In this document: positions 1 through 6,573 of the stretch, one piece after another
Numbering within the stretch: the first letter of the stretch is position 1
Layout of the letters: each line of letters opens with the position of its first letter
DNA from: Candidatus Vecturithrix granuli
Lineage (GTDB): Bacteria; Moduliflexota; Moduliflexia; Moduliflexales; Moduliflexaceae
Assembly (NCBI GenBank): GCA_000739535.1
Contig: DF820476.1
Span: forward strand, 1-33,624
Length of the DNA: 33,624 bases
Direction of reading: 5' to 3'
Notes under the pieces: model-generated
Told to the model about the DNA's origin: nothing
Databases searched by the model: none
What the model saw: only the letters and a program-made list of their open reading frames with translations
Program-made: the position numbers and the translations under genes

Positions 1-215
1 CTGCGGGCGAGGCGACAGCCGCCCGCCGCTGCGCGTGCGATAGCCGCGCAGCGCGAAAAATTTTTTTGAGGCCCCTGGCAGAGAGAGGTCTGGGAATTCA
101 TCTTCGCGAACGCCGGGTTATGATTGGAAAACTCCACGTCGAACTGATGCGGCGCTGGATCCTTCGCAACCGACAGTAAAGCAAAGCGGTAAGAGTGTTC
201 TTCTTGACAGGCAGC
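1..215 (-). pseudogene. Possible 3' fragment of an unidentified gene
   Basis: On the minus strand one frame stays open from just after a TAA at 216-218 to the window edge. It reads like protein in its middle part (EEHSYRFALLSVAKD, then PHQFDVEFSNHNPAF). The same frame also reads without stops for some 20 codons upstream of that TAA (RHCDGSNSENLGYSPTMDCY). This suggests a gene interrupted by a nonsense mutation, or remnants of one. The end near the window edge is rich in Ala and Arg and low in information. I do not recognise a family. A carbohydrate-active enzyme next to the sugar transporter would make sense, but that is speculation. The call may be wrong and the stretch may be plain intergenic DNA. 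Confidence 0.2.
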
Positions 216-444
216 TTAATAACAGTCCATTGTGGGGCTATAGCCCAAGTTTTCAGAATTGCTGCCATCGCAATGGCGAAATGGAAATTTCTGAGTATTA
301 ATATTTTTTATTTTATGAAAAACCTTGCTATTCGGCAAAAGTCCGAAAATTCTTGATTATTCTTAATTCTTGTAGTGCATGATTTCGGAAATATTGAGAC
401 ATGACGTCCCTTCATCCTGAAGCGCTGCCGTTGCATCGCAAGCA

Positions 445-526
445 GACAACAGCGGATAGGAGGAATCAGCAGATGGGGGCTGACATGCCTCCTCCCATCC
501 GCTGATTCCTCCTATCCGCTGTTGTC
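445..526. repeat. Long perfect inverted repeat downstream of the sugar permease
   Basis: A 26-base left arm (445-470) is exactly complementary to the right arm (501-526). Pairing continues imperfectly inward, giving a stem of roughly 35 bp with a small loop. It begins 13 bases past the stop codon of the minus-strand permease. No T-run follows on that strand, so it is not a textbook rho-independent terminator. It could stabilise the 3' end of the transcript or be a small foldback element. The rest of 216-538 shows no further structure. Confidence 0.7.
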
Positions 527-538
527 CTCAACGCTGTA

Positions 539-1375
539 CTATTTTATCGCGCCGAAGGTCAGGCCGCGGATCAGGTATTTTTGCACTATGATGGCGAAAA
601 TCAGGATCGGAATGGTGGCGACCACGCCCACGGCAGCCATTTCGCCCCAAATCACGCCTAAGACGGTCAGGAAAAAGGTGACGGTGGTCGGCACGGTGCG
701 CGAATTGAAGCTGCTCAGGAAAAACGCCAGAGCGAATTCGTTCCAGGACTGAATCACGCAGAAGATCGCGGTGGCGACGATTCCTGGCATGGTCAGCGGA
801 AAAACGATCTTCATCAAGCCCTGAAAACGCGAGCAGCCGTCCACCCAGGCAGATTCTTCGATTTCCTGGGGAATATCTTCGATAAACCCGCGCATCATCC
901 AGATTGTGAAGGGAATGTTAAAACTGAGATAGACAATGATGAGAAAAATATGTTTATCCAACAAATAAAAGAACCTTCCCATCAGAAAAAACGGAATCAC
1001 CACCGCCATCGGCGGCAGCATACGCAGGGATAAAATCCAGAAGGCCAGGTCTTCTTTGCGATTAAAGCGAAAACGGGCGAATCCGTAGGCGGCCATGGTA
1101 CCCAGCACAATCGAAATCAGGGTGGTGAAAAACACGATAATCGCGCTGTTTTTGATGTAAAACAACAAATCCCGTTTCTGGAACACGGCGCGATAGTTGT
1201 CCAGGGTGGGTGTAAAGAACCAGACCGAAGGATCAATCGTTTGCACTCTCATTTTTAAAGAGGTCATAATGGTCCAGATAAAGGGAAACAGACAGACAAT
1301 AACTACCAGAGCAGTCAGGAGATTGAGGATGATCTTTACGGTTTTTTTTCTCTGGGAGATCGTTCGGAAAATCAT
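539..1375 (-). CDS. ABC sugar transporter inner-membrane permease, MalG type
   Basis: This 278-residue integral membrane protein forms half of the channel of a carbohydrate ABC importer. About six hydrophobic segments are visible, the first at residues 15-38. The cytoplasmic EAA loop that docks on the ATPase is at residues 171-198 (EIEESAWVDG followed by FPLTMPG), typical of the MalG/UgpE family in place and length. The ATG at 1373-1375 is preceded by AGAGGAAG. It starts one base after the stop of the MalF-type permease, so the two are translationally linked. It is the last gene of the transporter group, and a strong palindrome follows it. The substrate cannot be told from sequence. The oxidoreductase in the same group suggests a sugar or polyol. 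Confidence 0.95.
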   Translation of the reverse strand: MIFRTISQRKKTVKIILNLLTALVVIVCLFPFIWTIMTSLKMRVQTIDPSVWFFTPTLDNYRAVFQKRDLLFYIKNSAIIVFFTTLISIVLGTMAAYGFARFRFNRKEDLAFWILSLRMLPPMAVVIPFFLMGRFFYLLDKHIFLIIVYLSFNIPFTIWMMRGFIEDIPQEIEESAWVDGCSRFQGLMKIVFPLTMPGIVATAIFCVIQSWNEFALAFFLSSFNSRTVPTTVTFFLTVLGVIWGEMAAVGVVATIPILIFAIIVQKYLIRGLTFGAIK

Positions 1376-1376
1376 A

Positions 1377-2252
1377 TTACACTTCCTCTTTTTGCGAAGC
1401 TTTTAAGCTTTTTAACAGAATCGTGATGAGTGGAACGCTCAATAAGAGCAAAATAATGGCGTTGGCCGAGGCCCTGCCCATCCAATTGGTATGCCGGAAT
1501 CCCAGACGGAAGATGTGCAAACTCATCAACTCGGTAGCGTTGCCCGGTCCGCCCTGAGTCAGTCCGTAAATAATATCAAAAATTTTCAGCGCGTCAATCG
1601 AACGCAGTAAGAGCGCAATGGTGATAATCGGCTTGAGTAAGGGCAAGGTAATGTAATATAAAGACTGAGTAAAGGATGCACCGTCAACGCTGGCCGCATC
1701 AAAAGGTTCATGCGGCAGGGATTGCAGTCCGGCGTACAAAATCAGGGTCATAAAAGGCGTCCACTGCCAGATTTCGACCATCATAATCGAGAAAAACGCC
1801 TTTTCATAGCCAAGCCAGTTCACCTTGCCAATTGCAAGCCAGGAGAGCAGGTAATTTAACACCCCGTATTCGGTATTGAGCATCAATTTCCACATCAACG
1901 AGGCAATCGCCGGAGTCATGACCATCGGGACAATCAAACAGGCAATCCACACCCGTTTCCATTTCAGCGGACGGTTAAACAACAGAGCGATCAGAAAGCC
2001 CAGCACCAGTTCGACGGCGACCGTGATGAACATAAACGACAAACTTAATTTTACAGAATTCCAGAAATCTTTATCCTGTCTGAATAGATAGAGAAAGTTT
2101 TCAATCCCAACCAATTTTTTACTTTCCCAGCCCATGGTCAGATCATAGTTGGTAAAACTGATGTACCACAAGAATATCGTGGGAAAGATGACGATCAGAG
2201 CCAGGACAATGACCGAAGGGAGAATATAAATATAATGTTCTTTTATCTTCAC
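1377..2252 (-). CDS. ABC sugar transporter inner-membrane permease, MalF/UgpA type
   Basis: This 291-residue permease is the partner of the MalG-type protein next to it. The N-terminal membrane segment is at residues 8-32. The EAA loop is at residues 182-208 (EPFDAASVDGAS, then ITLPLLKP), as in the MalF/UgpA/LacF branch. The large periplasmic loop of enteric MalF is absent, which is usual for this branch. The start is GTG at 2250-2252, supported by AGGAA seven bases upstream. No ATP-binding subunit is encoded nearby, so a shared MsmK/UgpC-like ATPase elsewhere probably powers the pair. A 320-base, palindrome-rich gap separates it from the binding-protein gene upstream. Confidence 0.95.
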   Translation of the reverse strand: MKIKEHYIYILPSVIVLALIVIFPTIFLWYISFTNYDLTMGWESKKLVGIENFLYLFRQDKDFWNSVKLSLSFMFITVAVELVLGFLIALLFNRPLKWKRVWIACLIVPMVMTPAIASLMWKLMLNTEYGVLNYLLSWLAIGKVNWLGYEKAFFSIMMVEIWQWTPFMTLILYAGLQSLPHEPFDAASVDGASFTQSLYYITLPLLKPIITIALLLRSIDALKIFDIIYGLTQGGPGNATELMSLHIFRLGFRHTNWMGRASANAIILLLLSVPLITILLKSLKASQKEEV

Positions 2253-2572
2253 TGACGGTTCCTGAAAAAATGAGAGAGATGCGACTTTTGCGGAAAAGAT
2301 GACATCTCCTGATTTGAAGAACGTCGTGTTCTGTCAAGTTATCATTGACGGGTTGACCTGTACCCCGGACATCCCCCAGGGCTGTTAAGTTCTTGTAAAA
2401 CATGCCCGTCTCGACTTCGCTCGACGTGCGGTGTTCCGGTCATCGAGCGAAGTCGAGATGACAAACATCCAGAGAACTTTACAGCCCTGCGGACATCCCC
2501 TGTTCGGGGATTGCGGACAAGGATGTCCGTGGTACGAACTCCTCAGTTACACCTTGACAAAGCAGTAATTGG
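2253..2572. other. Intercistronic region rich in nested palindromes
   Basis: This 320-base gap between the binding-protein gene and its permeases holds three nested or adjacent inverted repeats. A 16-bp perfect stem, 2409-2424 with 2443-2458, has arms reading TCTCGACTTCGCTCGA. Weaker outer arms surround it, near 2374-2390 and 2472-2488 (CAGGGCTGT..AAGTTCT type). Another hairpin is 2490-2498 with 2521-2529 (CGGACATCC/GGATGTCCG), which encloses CCCC..GGGG at 2497-2509. Such structures 3' of a binding-protein cistron commonly reduce readthrough or protect the upstream mRNA, giving more binding protein than permease. That role is inferred here. No gene is credible in this stretch. Confidence 0.7.
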
Positions 2573-3904
2573 TTATTCTGCCATAATAGCCTCTACATCT
2601 TTCTGGGCTTTATCCATGGCTTCCTGCGCCGTCATCTGCCCTGCAAGCACGTCTGAGCCGTAATCGCCGACCACTTCCAGTACTTTCATGGTTTTCACAT
2701 GCGGCGGAATCCAGGTAATTCCGGCTTCGACCAGATTTGCGGCGCGTTCCAGAGCCGCCAATTGAAGCGGGAAGGTCCAGTTTTGTGCAACGAATTCAGG
2801 ATCGTTATAGACCGATTCGCGCACCGGGGTGCCGCCAAGCTGCACATACTGTTTGGCGTTTTTCTTACTCGTCATCCACACAATAAAGGCCCAGGCCGCT
2901 TGCTGGCGATCTTCAGGAACATCACTGGAAATCCCGACATTCCACCCGGCCAATGCGCCATACGCTCCTGCTGGTCCTTCGGGCGGCGGAACAAAACCGA
3001 CTTTATCCACCACCATAGATTTGGTTTCATCCAGAATCCAACTGGTCAGAGCCGTTGAATCGAACCACATCGCGCTTTTGCCGGACATGAACAGCGAGAC
3101 CGCTTCTTCATGGGTATAAACGCCGATGTCCGGCGGTCCCTGGCTCAGCAGATCAACGTAATATTCGAGTGATGAGACGGTTCCAGGAGAATTCACCAGT
3201 ACGTCCCAGGTTTTTTGATCCAGATATTGACCGCCATTCTGATACATGGTCGTCATCCAGCCCGATGCAAAGTGAATCCCTTTTTGTCCGCGCATCCCAA
3301 TGCCATACAAGCCTTCTTCTTTGCCTTTAAAGAATTTGGCGAGTTCCAACATTTCCGCCATAGTTTCCGGTGGTTTTTTGTCATATTTCTCGAATAAATC
3401 TTTTCTATAGCCGACATAGCGTGTTTCACCCGCCACCGGAATGCCGTAAATGACGCCATTGTATTTTCCGATGCCATCGCGATAGGCTGGCAGAATATCC
3501 TCATAATCAAACCATTCCGGGGTTAATTCGGCGTTTTGGATCAGAGGCGCAAGGTCAAGCGCCACGCCGCTCGGCGAATATTCCGCCATGTTGAAGGCGT
3601 CGATCAGGAGCACATCATACACCCCGGTTTTGGCTTCATGTTCCAAAAGGAGTTTTTGGCGCAGATACCCCTCTTCAATAATATCCCAGCGCACTTTGAT
3701 GCCGGTGAGTTGGGTAAATTCGTCCACCATGGCCTGAAACGCATCGGTGGTCGGATGCGGTACAAAAGCACAAGTAATCGTCATATTGCCGTATTTTTCT
3801 TTCACCATGTTTGTCCAGGCGTCATCCTGTGCAAAGGCAGGCAGAGCCATCAGGCTCAACAAAATAAGACTGACGATGCTGATTTGAGTCATTTTTATTC
3901 TCAT
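2573..3904 (-). CDS. ABC transporter extracellular sugar-binding protein
   Basis: This is a periplasmic family 1 solute-binding protein of 443 residues. It has a clear Sec signal peptide: basic MRIKMTQ, a hydrophobic stretch, and a likely cut after LPAFA. Family-typical features include early VPHPTTDAFQAMVDEF, central GIPVAGETRYVGYRKDLF and late AAWAFIVWMTSKKNAKQY. I chose the ATG at 3902-3904. The in-frame GTG at 3911-3913 lies one base from AAGGAG (3915-3920) and cannot use it, whereas the ATG is ten bases away. It captures the sugar and hands it to the MalF/MalG-type pair encoded just downstream. No lipobox is present, so the mature protein should be soluble. Confidence 0.93.
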   Translation of the reverse strand: MRIKMTQISIVSLILLSLMALPAFAQDDAWTNMVKEKYGNMTITCAFVPHPTTDAFQAMVDEFTQLTGIKVRWDIIEEGYLRQKLLLEHEAKTGVYDVLLIDAFNMAEYSPSGVALDLAPLIQNAELTPEWFDYEDILPAYRDGIGKYNGVIYGIPVAGETRYVGYRKDLFEKYDKKPPETMAEMLELAKFFKGKEEGLYGIGMRGQKGIHFASGWMTTMYQNGGQYLDQKTWDVLVNSPGTVSSLEYYVDLLSQGPPDIGVYTHEEAVSLFMSGKSAMWFDSTALTSWILDETKSMVVDKVGFVPPPEGPAGAYGALAGWNVGISSDVPEDRQQAAWAFIVWMTSKKNAKQYVQLGGTPVRESVYNDPEFVAQNWTFPLQLAALERAANLVEAGITWIPPHVKTMKVLEVVGDYGSDVLAGQMTAQEAMDKAQKDVEAIMAE

Positions 3905-3994
3905 GGTACACACTCTCCTTGAAAAAAGTTGAAAGATCCACGAAAAACTTCACGATTCAATTTACGCGTGTTCTCCCAGGCATCACCTCCTTTG

Positions 3995-4065
3995 AAAATG
4001 TAGCGCGAAACTCCAGTTTCGCGCATCGTTGGCAACCGCGAAACTGGAGTTTCGCGGTACATTTT
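3995..4065. repeat. Nested palindrome (two self-palindromic arms)
   Basis: The arms 3995-4023 and 4037-4065 are complementary over 29 bases with a single mismatch. Each arm also holds its own near-perfect 20-base palindrome of the form CGCGAAACT-CC-AGTTTCGCG (4004-4023 and 4037-4056). The DNA can therefore fold as one long stem or as two side-by-side hairpins. It lies between the oxidoreductase stop and the binding-protein start, like a REP/BIME-type intercistronic element. An AAAGGAGGTGATG string at 3979-3991 on the minus strand precedes an eight-codon reading frame. I do not treat that as a gene. Confidence 0.75.
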
Positions 4066-4075
4066 CTTTGCCTGC

Positions 4076-5104
4076 TCAATCGTACACGACTTCTACCGGC
4101 TGCCGGTTTTGGGCAGATTCCATAATCGCCAGCAGCACTTTGCTGACGCGATAGCCGTCTTCAAATCCGACAATAAATTCTTCGCCGCTGACCAGGCGTT
4201 CGATGAAATCGCGGATGCTTTCGTAAGCAAAACCGGTAGGTTTGCCGTGAATCGTCGGCATAATCAGAATATCAGGATGATCGCTTTTATTCTCAAGATA
4301 GCGTTCGATGGCCTGATTTCCGGTCAAATCCATATTGAACATGCCGGCGCTTCCTAAAATATTGAGCTTAATATCGTTCCAATGAGGGTTCGAGTTCGGG
4401 ATAATCCAGCAATTTTCGATGGTAGCGATCACCCCATTTTCAAATTCCAGAATGCTCTGGTAAATATCAGGAACATTGATGCCTTTTTTCACCAGCACTT
4501 CCGAGCGTGACACCGAATAGACACGCTTGACTTCACTCTCAGCGAAAAAGCGCAAGGTATCCACCGTATGGCTTCCCAAAAACCAGAGGATTGAGGATTT
4601 TTCCGCCCAGGAGAGCATTTGGGTGGGGACAAAAATGGCGTCATTCAGGCGATAATACATTGAAATCAGGTCACCGATCTGATTGGCGCGGATATTATCA
4701 CGCGCTACAACGAAGGGCGGATTCCAACGGGCATGAAAATCAACCATCACGCGCACATTCGCGGCTTGATAGGCTGTGCGCATGGCCTGGAGATCTTCAT
4801 GCGTGGTCGCAAGCGGTTTTTCAAGGAGAATGTGTTTTCCGGCCTGACAGGCCGCAATGAACGGTTCGCAGTGTGCAAAATCCGGGGTCACGATGCCGAC
4901 GGCCTGGACTCCCGGATTTTTCAACATTTCGTGAAAATCAGTATAATACGCTGTCGCGCCGAACTTTTCAGCAATCTGTTGCGCTCGTTCTTCGACCAGA
5001 TCACAAACCGCTACAAGCTGCGCTAAGGGATGCGCCGCCATAATCCGGGCATGCGTTTCGCCCCATAATCCGCCTCCGATAATTCCATAGCCGATTTTTT
5101 CCAT
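4076..5104 (-). CDS. Gfo/Idh/MocA-family NAD(P)-dependent oxidoreductase
   Basis: This 342-residue cytoplasmic oxidoreductase probably acts on a sugar, inositol or derivative. The N-terminal Rossmann fold is clear: GIIGGGLWG at residues 7-15, then an acidic VCDLVEER after the second strand. The family signature E95-K96-P97 (LLEKPLA) carries the catalytic lysine. In the C-terminal half, GSHTVDTLRFF (His179, Asp182) matches the second active-site motif of the family. The ATG at 5102-5104 follows a strong AAGGAGGGA. It is the first gene of the minus-strand group that includes the sugar importer, so it likely oxidises the imported compound. The exact substrate cannot be assigned. Confidence 0.93.
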   Translation of the reverse strand: MEKIGYGIIGGGLWGETHARIMAAHPLAQLVAVCDLVEERAQQIAEKFGATAYYTDFHEMLKNPGVQAVGIVTPDFAHCEPFIAACQAGKHILLEKPLATTHEDLQAMRTAYQAANVRVMVDFHARWNPPFVVARDNIRANQIGDLISMYYRLNDAIFVPTQMLSWAEKSSILWFLGSHTVDTLRFFAESEVKRVYSVSRSEVLVKKGINVPDIYQSILEFENGVIATIENCWIIPNSNPHWNDIKLNILGSAGMFNMDLTGNQAIERYLENKSDHPDILIMPTIHGKPTGFAYESIRDFIERLVSGEEFIVGFEDGYRVSKVLLAIMESAQNRQPVEVVYD

Positions 5105-5205
5105 GTTCCCTCCTTCTTTAACTGTTGCTGAAGAGATATACTTCTTGACAAATTTTCAAGTTTCTTCCGTGTTCTCTGGTGAAGGAGAGACAATCTTTTC
5201 TGAGT

Positions 5206-5271
5206 TGTCAAGTAATTTGTAGGGAATTTCATTCTATTGTTTTGAGAATGAGGGATAAATTCTCGAAACAA
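5206..5271 (-). promoter_or_regulatory. Inverted repeat plus TTGACA box upstream of the oxidoreductase gene
   Basis: An inverted repeat (TTGTTTTGAGAAT at 5237-5249 with ATTCTCGAAACAA at 5259-5271) lies upstream, on the minus strand, of an ACTTGACA box (TTGACA complement 5206-5211). A closely similar arrangement occurs at 20991-21058 ahead of the peptidase gene. I see no good -10 hexamer here, so the promoter role is uncertain. The conserved arrangement suggests a regulator site or a dispersed repeat. Confidence 0.4.
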
Positions 5272-5286
5272 CAGAAATCGAAGTAA

Positions 5287-6489
5287 TTGAAAACAAGATA
5301 TTTTTTTCCACATACCTCTCAAAAAATTCTATTTGCGTTGGGACTGGGAACGGCGTTTTCGCTGTTCGGAGACGCGACGATGTACACGGTGCTGCCTACA
5401 CATACGGCAGAAGCGGGCATCACGCTGGCGCTGGTCGGCATTTTATTGGGCGTTAACCGGGCGGTGCGCCTGGTGTTTAACGGCGTGGCCGGCTGGTGTT
5501 ACGATCGGATCACGCAGCGCGGATTATTTCTGGGCGGTCTGGCGTTAGGGGCGTTTTCAACCGCTTGCTGTGCGGCGGCATACCAGTTCTGGCTCTTATT
5601 TGTTGGCAGAACCTTGTGGGGCGTGGCCTGGTCTTTGATCTGGATCGGTGGCGGCGTGATTTTGCTGAATCTTGCTGAGTCGGCTGAACGAGGCCGTTGG
5701 ACTGGCTGGTATCAGACCTGGTTCTTTTTTGGAGCGGGCAGCGGGGCTTTTCTGGGAGGCATGCTGACGGATCTGATGGGTTATCATCCGACCTTATGGA
5801 TCATTACCGCAATTCAGGCATGTAGTGTTGTTGTGGTCGCCATGTTTTTGCCCTCGATTCCAGATCGAATGCCTGCGATAAGGAAAGAACAACCCTCGCA
5901 ATCTTTGAAAACATTTTTTACGCATGACTTTGGCCTCACGGTTTTCCTTCAGGGAATCAACCGCTTCTGCATCCCCGGAATGCTGGCCGCTACGTTAGGT
6001 TTGCTGGTGAAAGAACGTCTGGTTTCGCCGCAGTTTGTGTTAGGGGCAGGAACAATCACAGGCTTGTTGATCGCCGGACGTACCGTACTGAGCATGGCGA
6101 TTGCCCCGCTGTCAGGGTATCTTTCAGATCGGCTGAAAAGCCGCTGGTCTGTTTTGAGTTTCGCCTTGATCATTGGCATCGCCGCGATGCTGTTTTTGAC
6201 ATCTCACATCGTCCTTCTGATCGTCATTGGATTTTTGTGCAGCGCGGTGATTACGAGTTCCGTCCAATCGCTGACGATAACGTTGACCGGCGATCTGGTC
6301 GCAGACGCTCATCGCGGCAAAGCAGTCAGCATCCTGCACACAGTGGGAGATCTGGGCAGCGCGCTCGGCCCGCCCTGCGCCTATACCTTGCTCTTATATA
6401 CGGGACTCTCAGAAGTGTATCTGGTATGCGCATTCCTGTTCGCTGTTCCATTGGGATTGATTGTATTGAAAATTCGGAGAAATAAGTAA
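5287..6489 (+). CDS. Major facilitator superfamily transporter
   Basis: This 400-residue integral membrane transporter shows about twelve hydrophobic segments in two halves. The MFS loop 2-3 signature GWCYDRITQRG is at residues 69-79. A matching GYLSDRLKSRW lies at the corresponding place in the second half. The pattern of many small and hydrophobic residues around it resembles drug or metabolite efflux members of the family, but the substrate is unknown. The frame opens with TTG at 5287-5289 and lacks a good ribosome site, so the true start could differ by a few codons. It diverges from the oxidoreductase gene across 182 bases and ends facing the giant kinase gene. Confidence 0.9.
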   Translation: MKTRYFFPHTSQKILFALGLGTAFSLFGDATMYTVLPTHTAEAGITLALVGILLGVNRAVRLVFNGVAGWCYDRITQRGLFLGGLALGAFSTACCAAAYQFWLLFVGRTLWGVAWSLIWIGGGVILLNLAESAERGRWTGWYQTWFFFGAGSGAFLGGMLTDLMGYHPTLWIITAIQACSVVVVAMFLPSIPDRMPAIRKEQPSQSLKTFFTHDFGLTVFLQGINRFCIPGMLAATLGLLVKERLVSPQFVLGAGTITGLLIAGRTVLSMAIAPLSGYLSDRLKSRWSVLSFALIIGIAAMLFLTSHIVLLIVIGFLCSAVITSSVQSLTITLTGDLVADAHRGKAVSILHTVGDLGSALGPPCAYTLLLYTGLSEVYLVCAFLFAVPLGLIVLKIRRNK

Positions 6490-6537
6490 CCGCAGATTTC
6501 GCAGATTTTACAGATTTCAGATATGACAGATGGTTTG

Positions 6538-6568
6538 AACCCCGGGTTTTTTCAAAAACCCGGGGGTT
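6538..6568. terminator. CCGGGTTT-family hairpin between convergent genes
   Basis: The arms CCCGGGTTTTT (6541-6551) and AAAAACCCGGG (6554-6564) pair perfectly, and pairing extends to AACC/GGTT at the base with one bulge. It sits between the ends of the MFS gene and the kinase gene and supplies a T-rich arm on each strand, so it can act in both directions. Just upstream, 6489-6518 carries three imperfect direct copies of a short unit, CAGATTTnG/A. Confidence 0.7.
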
Positions 6569-6573
6569 GTCAT

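Noticed and set aside
2143-2403. 86-residue minus-strand reading frame across the start of the MalF-type permease
   Set aside because: It overlaps a well supported gene in another frame, lacks a ribosome site and ends in the palindrome-rich gap.
3955-3981. Eight-codon frame after a very strong Shine-Dalgarno sequence upstream of the binding-protein gene
   Set aside because: It could be a leader peptide, but it has no codon bias or attenuator structure tied to it; too short to support.
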